From an uncultured Bacteroidales bacterium (lineage in GTDB: Bacteria; Bacteroidota; Bacteroidia; Bacteroidales; F082), in contig CALCYT010000005.1 of assembly GCA_937906455.1 (NCBI GenBank), forward strand, positions 1 through 58,997: DNA of 58,997 nt. The letters run 5' to 3'. Shown here in pieces: positions 20,101-26,980 of the stretch (position 1 is its first letter; each line of letters begins with the position of its first letter). The notes beneath the pieces are model-generated. The model had not been told where the DNA came from, did not search any database, and worked only from the letters and a program-made list of their open reading frames with translations. A program made the position numbers and the translations under genes.

Positions 20101-21252
20101 CGTCACGCTGTTGAGGTCGCGTATCTGCGCCGTGTCCATGCTCTGGATGAGAGTGTTGGCCGAGTTGTCGGGATAAGCCTGTCCGTAAGCTGTCGCCATG
20201 ACTTTGTCATGGTTGTAGATCCATTCATCCTTGCCTTCGCCTAAGTCGGTGAATGCCACTATGTTACGGCAGTTCTCGTAGTTAGAGCCTGTATTTGTCA
20301 CCCACACTTCCACTTTCGTGATGTTGATGCTTGACGTCACCGTCGGCAGTGTGGCGAGGGCTTCTTCATAATGGTCGCGGAAGTACTGGTTAAGGAAGAA
20401 GTGGCGGTTTTCCTCGTAGTCGGTGGCTTCCAGCTCGAACTCCTGTGTCAGCGCGCCTCCATTCACGGTGATGTTTTGTGTCTCGCTTTCCTGATACGAC
20501 GCTATGGCTGTCACTGTTGTCTTGCCGAACTTCAGCTGTGTCTTGAATCCGAACAGCGATTGTGTGCCGGAAATCAAGGTGCTTCTGAGCGGCATGTTGA
20601 CATTGCCTGCCTCTAAGAGTTGCAGGATGTCGTCTTCATCGCCTTCATATTTCAAGGTGAACTTGTTTTCAAAAGAGAACTGTGTCTTGGTGTTGTAGCT
20701 CATCCTGAACTGTATTCTTTCGCCTATTTTCGCTGAGGCGCTGAGCTGTATGTTCTCGTTGAAGTCGAAGTTGGTGGTACGTTGTTGCGCCACGGTGAGC
20801 GATGGGTCGCGGCGGCGCTGGTATTTGATGCCGAATGTCACGTCGGCGGAGCCTTGCAGCTTGATGTCGATGGTGTTGCTGCCGAAGACCTTCTCGAACA
20901 CCTTGCCTCCTATGTAGATAGGCGGGATGAGGGAGTTGCCGTTGTTGTTGCCTGCCGACGACTCGCGGCGGTCTTTCCAGTAATCCTTGATGGCTTTCTG
21001 TCGCACGAAATCGGAGTACTGCTCCTGGGTCATATAGACGGGGTCGCTGATGATGAAGTCGCCGACTTTGCTGACAAAGACATATTGTCCGGAGACGGGG
21101 TCGTATTCGATGGTGTGTGTCACATTCGACGGCTCCTTGAGCATGATGCCCGTCTCGTTGGCGTTGTCAGGGTTGCCGTCCTGCGCCCAGAGACCCATGC
21201 ATAGGCACAGCAGCACTGATGTTATGATGTATTTTTTCTTGTCAAAAATCAT
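14167..21252 (-). CDS. sprA: SprA, outer-membrane translocon of the type IX secretion system
   Basis: A 2361-aa protein with a signal peptide (KKYIITSVLLCLCMGLWAQ). SprA (Sov in Porphyromonas) forms the very large single-chain beta barrel through which T9SS cargo crosses the outer membrane. The length, the repeated strand-rich segments and motifs such as YQRRRDPSLTV near the start, LVDGDARGVYKTTEFDFR in the middle and SYNTKTQFSFENKFTLKYEG fit the family. The C-terminus ends in a beta pattern (NVFAGITGRFSL). It starts three bases after the ruvA stop, so both come from the promoter at 21868. Probable cargo in the window includes the products at 29671 and 56834. Other T9SS genes are not here. 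Confidence 0.95.
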   Translation of the reverse strand: MIFDKKKYIITSVLLCLCMGLWAQDGNPDNANETGIMLKEPSNVTHTIEYDPVSGQYVFVSKVGDFIISDPVYMTQEQYSDFVRQKAIKDYWKDRRESSAGNNNGNSLIPPIYIGGKVFEKVFGSNTIDIKLQGSADVTFGIKYQRRRDPSLTVAQQRTTNFDFNENIQLSASAKIGERIQFRMSYNTKTQFSFENKFTLKYEGDEDDILQLLEAGNVNMPLRSTLISGTQSLFGFKTQLKFGKTTVTAIASYQESETQNITVNGGALTQEFELEATDYEENRHFFLNQYFRDHYEEALATLPTVTSSINITKVEVWVTNTGSNYENCRNIVAFTDLGEGKDEWIYNHDKVMATAYGQAYPDNSANTLIQSMDTAQIRDLNSVTAYLTGQGYTSGRDFEKIQKARKLSSNEYSINRKLGFITLNITLNSNQTLAVAYQYTVIGQDGVFQVGEFSDQGIREPNILVTKMLKSTTINTKMPMWNLMMKNVYNIKAYQVASTNFTMNILYLGNDNGVATGYFADAPDDIKGTSLLNLMGMDRLNSQNNPVAGGDGMFDFINGAATNGGTINAATGRIYFTVLEPFGSQIRNKIFPDNPELADKYAYDSLYALTKVMAEQYTDKNKYRLEGRYTSSSGSEINLNALNVQQGSVHVTAGGIPLTENVDYTVDYTLGRVTILNEALLNSGTSINVSLENNSALSTIKKTFLGARVEHEINPTFIIGGTVLHLSERAYTTKVNYNDEPISNTIYGFDINYQTDSQWLTDVLDKLPLYEAKTTSRITVSGEFARFIQDINKDSAQSGTSYIDDFEGAKSTIDMHQWNFWHLASTPQSQPALFPEGNATGLRNGMNRAKLAWYTIDQSVFYDRYGNLLPSNISNEELSDHRVRQVLITEIYPKKDIQAGTSTNMSILNLAYYPNQRGPYNYDTDNIDNDGYFTDPERRWGGIMRAIESSDFNSTNVEYIEFWMMDPYYEGQDLSNVGQLYFNLGDVSEDILRDGRKAYEHGLPTTATVENVDTTVWGRVPSLQALVNAFNSEPTSRPYQDIGYDGLNDDDERSFFSGFLNTMRTKLSSDAFEKLNADPSSDDYHYFRGSDYDNNPVYSSILERYKNYNGNEGNSPSETQYTENYTTNNTTLPDQEDINNDNTLSESENYYQYVVELDPDKMQSGQNFIADMRDATVQLPNGTTKQVKWYQFRIPIREPNRVVGNIEGFSSIRFMRMFLKGFKSDIVLRFATLDLVRGEWRTYTNAIQAPGEYQPGDQTSHTTFEMSAVNLEENSARFPVPYCIPPGIQQEVYTGATSTVRQNEQALQLAVKNLVDGDARGVYKTTEFDFRFYKHLKMFVHAESMFETDPVHDGDVTVFIRFGTDLTDNYYEYEVPLTMTPWRTSVTDEYAIWPEANKFDINFDKVVNVKANRNSAIANGNTNVKVNRLYTERDGNNYIKVLGNPTISEVRSMMIGIRNPRRDDEVPQDKSVIVWINELRMTDLSSNGGYAATGRIEATLSDLGRVAVAGSYKSSGFGSLETKITENQLLSNAYYSVAADIDLGKFMVQDKTGITVPIHVDHNKTTITPEYNPLDPDIKYKRALEDLSDSGKDSLNAIARDITTQTSFNITNMHKNRVGSKKPHFWNVENFNASYAYTSQEQTNPDMEYNRQKTYRGGIGYTYSTGAKPWTPFAKKKWAASSYMTLLKDFNLYYLPKSFSFNTEMYRQTHAQKMRNKSSGLIITNETVAKSWDWSRNYDFRYDLTKNLNFTYNATSQAYIYEPTGNPDRGTEEWKANRDTIRDELMKFGSISRFNQSVKASYTIPINKVPFCDWLGSTVSYTGNYRWTASSRATQTRLGNSIENDNSIQFNATADLTKLYNKSNYLKTLTAPKRSNNSNSRIRGLDNRKPDTITPKQKDNIGKSIVDNAVRVLISVKKVSFTYSQSDGVGLPGFMHEPNLFGMSNSMAPGLGFVIGQNNNILNHAISNGWLSTDSTFNQPYTERHTDQYNYKVQMEPFTDLKIEVSGTRNYAKNFSEYFRADDMGIFQFFTPTTGGNYSISYMMTATSFTDGDKLFDNLLSYRREIAERLAHQNSAWVGMGEPYVYDEDGNAQYPYGYSSSSQEVITYAFLAAYSGTSPSNVSLSLFRKFALPNWSVNFTGLTKIPALKKIFKTINLTHSYKSSFSISSWSNNINYDASNQMAVFSGTNTKIPEYDITQILVTEQYSPLIGVTMAFNNTLTPSIEYKKSRTVTLGFSNNQITEVNGREIVIGCGYTFKDLGFSMSLIDGSNAKKVSNDLKLKLDIGFRRDKTTLRSIDERQSQVSSGQDKINVYLTGDYTLSQRLTVQLFFKYDMTNPFIANAYKTTNVFAGITGRFSLTQ

Positions 21253-21255
21253 AAT

Positions 21256-21837
21256 TTACAACAATCTCAGTGATTCTTTAATAAGATCCTCGACCGATGG
21301 GTTCTCCATCTGTTTCAGCAGTTTATCCAACGTCTTCTCTATGCTTGCCTTGCTGAAGCCCAAGACCATTAATGCTGATAACGCCTCATCTTTCAATGTA
21401 TTGTGTCCGACGGGTGAAATTTCATCGCCCGCCTCGAGTTTTCCGACCTTGTCGTGGAGGTCAACGACTATGCGCTGGGCTGTCTTGGCGCCTATGCCCT
21501 TCACTGCCTGAATCATGCGTATGTTGTTGTTGGCGATGGCGTCAACAGCCTCCTTCACTGTCATCGATGACAATATGAGGCGGGCGGTGTTGCATCCCAC
21601 ACCCGACACCGTGATGAGCTGAAGAAACAGCTCGCGCTCGCTCTCCGAGTAGAAACCATACAAGGTGTGGGCATCTTCCCTGATTGCAAGATGCACGAAG
21701 AGCTTCACCCTCTCTTGCTCCCCAATGGCGGTGAAAGTGTTCAAAGTGATATTTATGAAATATCCAATGCCTTGATTATCAAGCACTACGTATGTCGGAT
21801 TCTTCTCAACGACGCTTCCGGAAATGAAACTATACAT
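21256..21837 (-). CDS. ruvA: Holliday junction branch migration protein RuvA
   Basis: A 193-aa DNA-binding subunit that holds the four-way junction and recruits the RuvB motor during recombination. It has the N-terminal OB fold (MYSFISGSVVEKNPTYVVLD) and two helix-hairpin-helix motifs (TVSGVGCNTARLIL and AVKGIGAKTAQRIV), with a C-terminal domain that contacts RuvB. It is the first gene of the ruvA-sprA transcript. Confidence 0.96.
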   Translation of the reverse strand: MYSFISGSVVEKNPTYVVLDNQGIGYFINITLNTFTAIGEQERVKLFVHLAIREDAHTLYGFYSESERELFLQLITVSGVGCNTARLILSSMTVKEAVDAIANNNIRMIQAVKGIGAKTAQRIVVDLHDKVGKLEAGDEISPVGHNTLKDEALSALMVLGFSKASIEKTLDKLLKQMENPSVEDLIKESLRLL

Positions 21838-21867
21838 ATCAACAAATGCGTATTATCTTTAAATCTG

Positions 21868-21875
21868 CAAAAATA
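21868..21875 (-). promoter_or_regulatory. ruvA-sprA -7 box (TATTTTTG)
   Basis: Minus-strand TATTTTTG, 31 bases before the ruvA ATG. Confidence 0.6.
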
Positions 21876-21920
21876 ACAAAAATTTCGGTATGAAAAATGA
21901 TTATTTTTTTGAAAAAAATA

Positions 21921-21950
21921 TTGGATTGATTTAGGTTTTTTGTAACTTTG
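21921..21950 (+). promoter_or_regulatory. pfp promoter (TAACTTTG with upstream TTG)
   Basis: TAACTTTG at 21943-21950 fits TAnnTTTG; TTG at 21921 and 21926 are candidates for the -33 element. The start of transcription would fall near 21954, just before a palindromic repeat, giving an unusually long leader of about 125 bases to the ATG at 22080. Confidence 0.6.
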
Positions 21951-21955
21951 CATTT

Positions 21956-22044
21956 GTCATTTCGACCGAAGTGAAACGGAGTGGAGAAATCTTCCATGCC
22001 AATATGCTATCGGACAGAGGGCTTATGGACAAGCCTGAAATGAC
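21956..22044. repeat. Palindromic repeat, copy 1 (pfp leader)
   Basis: It starts with GTCATTTCGACCGAAGTG and the conserved 36-base unit ends at 21991 in GGAGAAATC. The inverted end GAAATGAC lies at 22037-22044, so the whole element could form a hairpin at the very start of the pfp mRNA. The 36-base unit matches the copy in malQ at 29 of 36 positions. Confidence 0.75.
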
Positions 22045-22079
22045 AAGTTTTATTGAAGGTTTAATAAACATTAGTGAAT

Positions 22080-23300
22080 ATGAAGTCAATAGTTATTCTC
22101 GCCGGCGGCGGTCCGGCACCAGGCATCAACACGGTGGTGAGTACCGTGGCAAAGACATTTCTGACCGACGGGTTCCGCGTCATTGGTCTCCATGAAGGTT
22201 ATAAAAATCTGTTCAAACCGAATCCGAGGACGGTTGACATCGACTTTCTCTATGCCGACCAAATCATGAAGATGGGCGGCTCGGCCTTGCAGATGAGCCG
22301 TTACAAACCGAAAGACGAGGAGTTTAACGTTGATTTCTTCGTGAAAAACGACGTGAACCTCTTGGTGACCATCGGAGGCGACGACACAGCCTCGACTGCG
22401 AACCGCATCTCTAAGTTCTTGCTTGCCAATAATGTACATGTTCAGAATATCCACGTGCCCAAGACTATCGACAACGACCTGCCGTTGCCTGAAGGCAGCC
22501 CCACTTTCGGATATTATTCCGCCAAGGAAGCGGGCGTAAGGATCTTGCAGACGGTGTATGAAGACGCACGTACCAGCGGCAACTGGTTCGTGGTGTCGGC
22601 GATGGGTCGCGAGGCCGGTCACCTCGCATTCGGAATGGGCTACGCATGCCACTACCCGATGATTATCATCCCGGAGATGTTCTATAAGACAGAGGTGACA
22701 TTCGACAAGATTATGAGACTCATCATCAGCTCGATGATTAAACGCAAGATGCTTGGCATCGACTACGGCGTGGCGAGCGTTTCAGAGGGAGTGTTCCACT
22801 TCATGACAGACGAGGAGATTCATAACTCAGGCGTGAACTTCACCTACGACGAGCATGGACATCCGGAGCTTGGCAACGTGAGTAAGGCGCACATTTTCAA
22901 TATGTTACTGCAGCAACGCTTGAAGATGTTAGGCCTGAACATCAAGAGCCGTCCGGTGGAGATAGGCTATGAAATACGCTGCGTCGATCCATGTGGTTTC
23001 GACTTGCAATATTGCACCATCCTCGGCTACGGCGTGAAGAAGTTGTTCGACATGGGCATCACAGGCGCCATGGTGACAGCCGACCCGAAAGGTCAGGTGA
23101 GTCCGTTGTATCTGAAAGATGTCGAAGATGAGCACGGCAAGGTGAAGCCGCGTTTGGTTAACATGCAGGGCGAGAAGGCGAAATTGGTGTTCAACCACTG
23201 CATGCAGTACATCACCCCGGCCGACTACGAGGGCGCGAAACAATTCGTTGAGAACCCTGAGGAATATGATTTCCGGAAGATTTTGAACTGGGCGGAATAG
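22080..23300 (+). CDS. pfp: Pyrophosphate-dependent 6-phosphofructokinase
   Basis: A 406-aa enzyme of the PFK family that phosphorylates fructose 6-phosphate to the 1,6-bisphosphate. Two key residues point to pyrophosphate rather than ATP as donor: the motif GGDDTAST has Asp where ATP enzymes have Gly (GGDGS), and PKTIDND has Lys where ATP enzymes have Gly (PGTIDND). The PPi reaction is reversible and saves ATP. The start MKSIVILAGGGPAPGINTVV is an ATG; a GTG six bases upstream is less likely. The leader carries a palindromic repeat, and a terminator follows. Confidence 0.9.
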   Translation: MKSIVILAGGGPAPGINTVVSTVAKTFLTDGFRVIGLHEGYKNLFKPNPRTVDIDFLYADQIMKMGGSALQMSRYKPKDEEFNVDFFVKNDVNLLVTIGGDDTASTANRISKFLLANNVHVQNIHVPKTIDNDLPLPEGSPTFGYYSAKEAGVRILQTVYEDARTSGNWFVVSAMGREAGHLAFGMGYACHYPMIIIPEMFYKTEVTFDKIMRLIISSMIKRKMLGIDYGVASVSEGVFHFMTDEEIHNSGVNFTYDEHGHPELGNVSKAHIFNMLLQQRLKMLGLNIKSRPVEIGYEIRCVDPCGFDLQYCTILGYGVKKLFDMGITGAMVTADPKGQVSPLYLKDVEDEHGKVKPRLVNMQGEKAKLVFNHCMQYITPADYEGAKQFVENPEEYDFRKILNWAE

Positions 23301-23328
23301 AGACCTTAGACTTTAGACCTTAGACTTT
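23301..23328. repeat. Heptad tandem repeat after pfp
   Basis: AGACCTTAGACTTT occurs twice without a gap, each copy being two related 7-mers (AGACCTT, AGACTTT). It lies right after the pfp stop and just before the terminator. Confidence 0.9.
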
Positions 23329-23330
23329 AG

Positions 23331-23360
23331 ATGGGACGTGGTGTACTGCGTCCCATTTTT
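23331..23360 (+). terminator. Terminator of pfp
   Basis: ATGGGACG pairs with CGTCCCAT, with wobble pairs further in, followed by TTTTT. It overlaps the last bases of the convergent aspartate kinase gene. Its core belongs to the GRGACGYGRT hairpin family also seen at 12446 and 56618. Confidence 0.85.
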
Positions 23361-24627
23361 ACGATATCACTAACTGCAACGTGCTGCGGCTTCGTTGTTC
23401 CACGAAGACTCTTTTATCTTTGACAAATTCTTTCTCGATGCCGTTTTCGTAATGACGGATGGTAAACAGCTGCAGGCCGGCGTTATATCTTATGATGAAC
23501 GACTGTTCGAGTGAGGCGATGAGCTGCCGGAGTTTGCGCTCGTCCTCGTCGATGCATATTGAAAGGTCGAGGGCGGAGGTCTGAATCATGTTGGCGTGGA
23601 TGTTCAGCTCGTTGAGCATGGCGAAGAGGACGCCGAGGTTCTGCTCGTTCATGAACGAGAAGTCGCGTGGGCGTATGGTGACGAGCATCTGGTTGTCTTT
23701 CACTATGAACGAGGGCACATAGCTGATGAACTCGTCGCTGCCGTCGATGACGGTAGGCTCTAACGAGGCGTCGAGGAAACAGCGCACCTTTAGCGGTATG
23801 TTCTTGTTTTGCAATGGTTTAGTGGTCTTCGGATGAAGCACCGAGGCGCCGTAGAACGTCAGCTCGGTGGCTTCTGAGTAGGAGAGATGCGGAATCTTTT
23901 CTGTCTTCGGGAAGCGTTTCGGGTCGGCGTTGCGCACTCCGTCAACGTCTTTCCATACTGATAACTCGTTGGCATCCAAGAGGTTAGCAAAGATGGCACC
24001 AGTGTAGTCGGAGCCTTCGCGACCGAGGGTGGTGGTGACCACGGGTTTTGTTGACGCTCCGATGAAACCTTGCACAATATACAAGGTGCCGTCGTGTTCG
24101 CGTTGCAGTTTCTCTATCCTCAAGCGGCTCTCGTCGAAATCGACGTTCGCCGCCCTGAAATCATGGTCGGTGATGATGTAGTCGCGCGCGTCGAGGAGCC
24201 GGTTTTTGATGCCGTTGTCGTTGAGATAAGCCGAGATTATCGTGGTTGACAGCATCTCGCCGAAGCTGATGGTCTGGTCGTATTGATAGTCGTAGTCGTA
24301 GCCTGTTTCCTGAAGACTGAGGTACAGATCCAGGAACAGATTCGTAACCGTCTCAAACACAGGATGTTGAGTGTCTTCGTCGAACAGCTCAAGCATTATT
24401 TTCTCATGATATTCCATGAGTTCCTGGAGTGCGCCGATGGGAAGATGACCGTCGTTGTCGCGGAAGTTTTTCAGAGCCTTCTCGATGCCGTTGGTGGTCT
24501 TACCCATTGCGGAGATGACGAGCATCAGGTCGCTACGGTCTTCATTCTCAAGGATTTTCTTGAGATTTCTCACGGCATCGGCATCTTTCACCGAGGCGCC
24601 ACCGAACTTATAGACTCTTTTTATCAT
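23359..24627 (-). CDS. Aspartate kinase (monofunctional)
   Basis: A 422-aa enzyme that phosphorylates aspartate, the first step to lysine, threonine, methionine and diaminopimelate. The start MIKRVYKFGGASVKDADAVR carries the family motif KFGGASV; an upstream ATG would put the start before the promoter. The catalytic domain has TTLGREGSDYTGAIFANLL and SVWKDVDGVRNADPKRFP. Two ACT-like segments at the C-terminus (about 300-420; MLVTIRPRDFSFMNEQNLGV) suggest amino-acid feedback control. There is no fused homoserine dehydrogenase. Confidence 0.93.
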   Translation of the reverse strand: MIKRVYKFGGASVKDADAVRNLKKILENEDRSDLMLVISAMGKTTNGIEKALKNFRDNDGHLPIGALQELMEYHEKIMLELFDEDTQHPVFETVTNLFLDLYLSLQETGYDYDYQYDQTISFGEMLSTTIISAYLNDNGIKNRLLDARDYIITDHDFRAANVDFDESRLRIEKLQREHDGTLYIVQGFIGASTKPVVTTTLGREGSDYTGAIFANLLDANELSVWKDVDGVRNADPKRFPKTEKIPHLSYSEATELTFYGASVLHPKTTKPLQNKNIPLKVRCFLDASLEPTVIDGSDEFISYVPSFIVKDNQMLVTIRPRDFSFMNEQNLGVLFAMLNELNIHANMIQTSALDLSICIDEDERKLRQLIASLEQSFIIRYNAGLQLFTIRHYENGIEKEFVKDKRVFVEQRSRSTLQLVIS

Positions 24628-24658
24628 GACGAAAACCCGATTTTCTGAAATAACGTCG

Positions 24659-24666
24659 CAAAGATA
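24659..24666 (-). promoter_or_regulatory. -7 box of the aspartate kinase gene (TATCTTTG)
   Basis: Minus-strand TATCTTTG, 32 bases before the chosen ATG at 24627. Confidence 0.65.
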
Positions 24667-24809
24667 GAAAAATTTTAAATAAAAGAGAAAAAAATGCGAT
24701 GTCATTTTACTTTTGGCGAGAAACAACCGCTTTTTAAATATTACAAATCAATTTTAATGCAGGAGATTTATCCATCACATATCATTCCGGTCGATATGGC
24801 GGCGACAAG

Positions 24810-25817
24810 CTACAAAAACGTCAGGAAGTCCTCGTAGTTTTTTTGCAGTAGTGCAGGCGTGTCGAGTCCGTAGGGGCATTTTTTGCGGCATTGGTTACAG
24901 TGCAGGCAGTCTTTCACCTTCTCCATCTTGGTTTTGTATTCGTCGCCGAGATACACGCTGAGCGGTGCGCGTCGCAGATAGAGGCTCATTCGGGCGCAGT
25001 CGGGGATATATATCCCGGCGGGGCAGGGCAGACAGTAGCCGCAGCCGCGACAGAAGTCGCCCGACAGCTCTTCCTTGTCTTTGTTGACCTTTGCCCAGCG
25101 TTTCTCCGTCATGACAGGCGGGTTGTCCTGATAAGAGATGAACTCGTCGAGTTCGCTCTCCTTCTGTATGCCCCAGATTGGCAGCACGTGCGCGTATTGG
25201 TTCAGGAAGGCGTAGGCCGTCGCCGAGTCGGTGATGAGTCCGCCGGAGAGTGCCTTCATGCAGATGAACCCCATATCGGCGGCCTTGCACATCTCCACAA
25301 TCTCCATGTCCTTGTCGGACGCGAGGTATGAGAACGGGAACTGCAACGTCTCGTAAAGTCCTGATTCTATTGCTTCTTTCGCTATTTTTAAACGATGGTT
25401 GGTGATGCCTATATGACGAATCTTGCCTTGTTTTTTTGCTTCAAGCATCGCCTCATAAAGCCCTGTGCCGTCGTCAGGTTTGGGACAGAAGGCGAGGTTA
25501 TGAAACTGATAAAGGTCGATATAGTCGGTCTTGAGCAGTCCGAGGCTCGTCGCGAGGTCTTTCCAGAAGCCCTCTGCCGTGGTGGCGCCTGTTTTTGTGG
25601 CTATTATCACCTTGTCGCGGATGCCGGAGAGCGCATGCCCCATCTTTTCCTCGCTGTCGGTATAGAAACGCGCGGTGTCGAAATATGTTATCCCGTTGTC
25701 GAATGCCTTGCGGAGCAGACGTGCCGCCTCATCTTTCGAGATGCGTTGTATAGGCAGTGCGCCGAAGCCGTTTTTGTTGACGCTGAAGCCTGTCTTGCCA
25801 AGCACAACCTTGTCCAT
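24810..25817 (-). CDS. Aldo/keto reductase with 4Fe-4S ferredoxin domain
   Basis: A 335-aa fusion. Residues 1 to about 260 are an aldo-keto reductase barrel (MDKVVLGKTGFSVNKNGFG, YFDTARFYTDSEEKMGHAL, IDLYQFHNL), here with RHIGITNHRL near the middle. The C-terminus has two cysteine clusters for iron-sulfur centres (CRGCGYCLPCPAGIYIPDC and CLHCNQCRKKCPYGLD). Such fusions are common in anaerobes and probably draw electrons from ferredoxin; the substrate is unknown. The start is set by the family and by the two-base gap to the upstream Gate-protein stop. It is the last gene of a three-gene operon. Confidence 0.88.
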   Translation of the reverse strand: MDKVVLGKTGFSVNKNGFGALPIQRISKDEAARLLRKAFDNGITYFDTARFYTDSEEKMGHALSGIRDKVIIATKTGATTAEGFWKDLATSLGLLKTDYIDLYQFHNLAFCPKPDDGTGLYEAMLEAKKQGKIRHIGITNHRLKIAKEAIESGLYETLQFPFSYLASDKDMEIVEMCKAADMGFICMKALSGGLITDSATAYAFLNQYAHVLPIWGIQKESELDEFISYQDNPPVMTEKRWAKVNKDKEELSGDFCRGCGYCLPCPAGIYIPDCARMSLYLRRAPLSVYLGDEYKTKMEKVKDCLHCNQCRKKCPYGLDTPALLQKNYEDFLTFL

Positions 25818-25819
25818 TG

Positions 25820-26968
25820 TCAGAATATTAGAGCCAATAAAACGAAAATCCAGTGAGCTGATATGCCTGCCACGAGTCCTCCGATGGTATGTGCGCCGAT
25901 GGCCTTGGGGATGAGTTCGCGGTGGCCGAGGGAGTCGAGCATGGCGGTGTGTGTGCTGAGGAATCCGCTCCAGCACATCCCGATGGCGGTACACACGGCG
26001 ATAGCGTTGTTATCGACGATGCCTTCGGCGATGAACTTGGGTAGCAGACCGAGCGCGGCGCCTACGGCGCCGAGCGAGGTGATAGGGAACGCCACTAACT
26101 CAGGACTCTTGAAGCCGAAGAGCCATTCAAACACGAAGTCGATTTTTCCGGCGAGATAAGGCAACACAGGCACGCCCTCGTATGCCACGCCGCTGTATCC
26201 GTCTCCTGTGGCCGGCCCGAAAGTGAGCATCATCACTATGGTGGAGATGATTAGCACCCCCGGGATGATGGCAAGACCTATGCTCACGCCTTCCTTGCCG
26301 CCATCGAGGATGGCGTCGAGGAAACGCATGAAGGCGTTGCCCTGTGACTTGAACGAGATCTTCTGCTCGTCGCCGCCTTCGGGGTTCTCAAGCGCGTCAA
26401 GCTCAGGATATGCCTTGAGGGTGAAACGCTGCATGAGACGCGTGGAGACGATGCTGCCGATGATAGCACCAAGCAAACCCACCAAGGCTCCCTTCAGGAA
26501 TCCGAGACCCAGCATATAGAAAATGACTACCAGGCCCATTCCGAAAGCGGTGCCGAAATTGGTCAGGGAGGCGAGCTGGTATTTCTTGAAATAATGAGCG
26601 AAATACTTGTCTTTCGACAAGGTGATGATGGCGGGGTTGTCCGACAAAAACGTCAGGATGCCGCCGAGAGCCGCCACGCCCGGGAGGTTGTAGAGAGGCC
26701 TCATCAGTGGACGGAGTATGTACTCGATGAGTCGCACCACGCCGAACTCCACGAGGAGCTTGCCGAGGGCACCCGACACCACGCACACCGCCATCAGGAA
26801 GAAGACGGTCTCCAAAAGCAGATGATACGCTGTCTGCATGATGGTGTTCAGCATGTTGGCGGCACCCATCCTCGTACCCAGAAATCCGAAAAACAGAGCG
26901 AAGACGAAGAGGAAGATTCCCGCCTCAAGACGTCGCTTGCTTAAAAACTGCCAGTTTCTTATGTTCAT
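25820..26968 (-). CDS. Membrane protein with nucleoside-recognition (Gate) type domain
   Basis: A 382-aa integral membrane protein with about nine helices. Segments such as GILTFLSDNPAIITLSKDKY and LTNFGTAFGMGLVVIFYM resemble the Gate/nucleoside-recognition families that include transporter-like and spore-maturation proteins. The exact substrate is unknown. It starts 12 bases after the outer-membrane protein gene and is followed two bases later by the aldo-keto reductase, so all three are one operon. The deoC gene next door makes a nucleoside link possible but not shown. Confidence 0.6.
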   Translation of the reverse strand: MNIRNWQFLSKRRLEAGIFLFVFALFFGFLGTRMGAANMLNTIMQTAYHLLLETVFFLMAVCVVSGALGKLLVEFGVVRLIEYILRPLMRPLYNLPGVAALGGILTFLSDNPAIITLSKDKYFAHYFKKYQLASLTNFGTAFGMGLVVIFYMLGLGFLKGALVGLLGAIIGSIVSTRLMQRFTLKAYPELDALENPEGGDEQKISFKSQGNAFMRFLDAILDGGKEGVSIGLAIIPGVLIISTIVMMLTFGPATGDGYSGVAYEGVPVLPYLAGKIDFVFEWLFGFKSPELVAFPITSLGAVGAALGLLPKFIAEGIVDNNAIAVCTAIGMCWSGFLSTHTAMLDSLGHRELIPKAIGAHTIGGLVAGISAHWIFVLLALIF

Positions 26969-26980
26969 TGTCCTTAAATC

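Noticed and set aside
24757..24837. Short plus-strand frame of 26 codons between the aspartate kinase and aldo-keto reductase genes
   Set aside because: It overlaps the end of the reductase gene, has no -7 box in front of it and no recognisable features.
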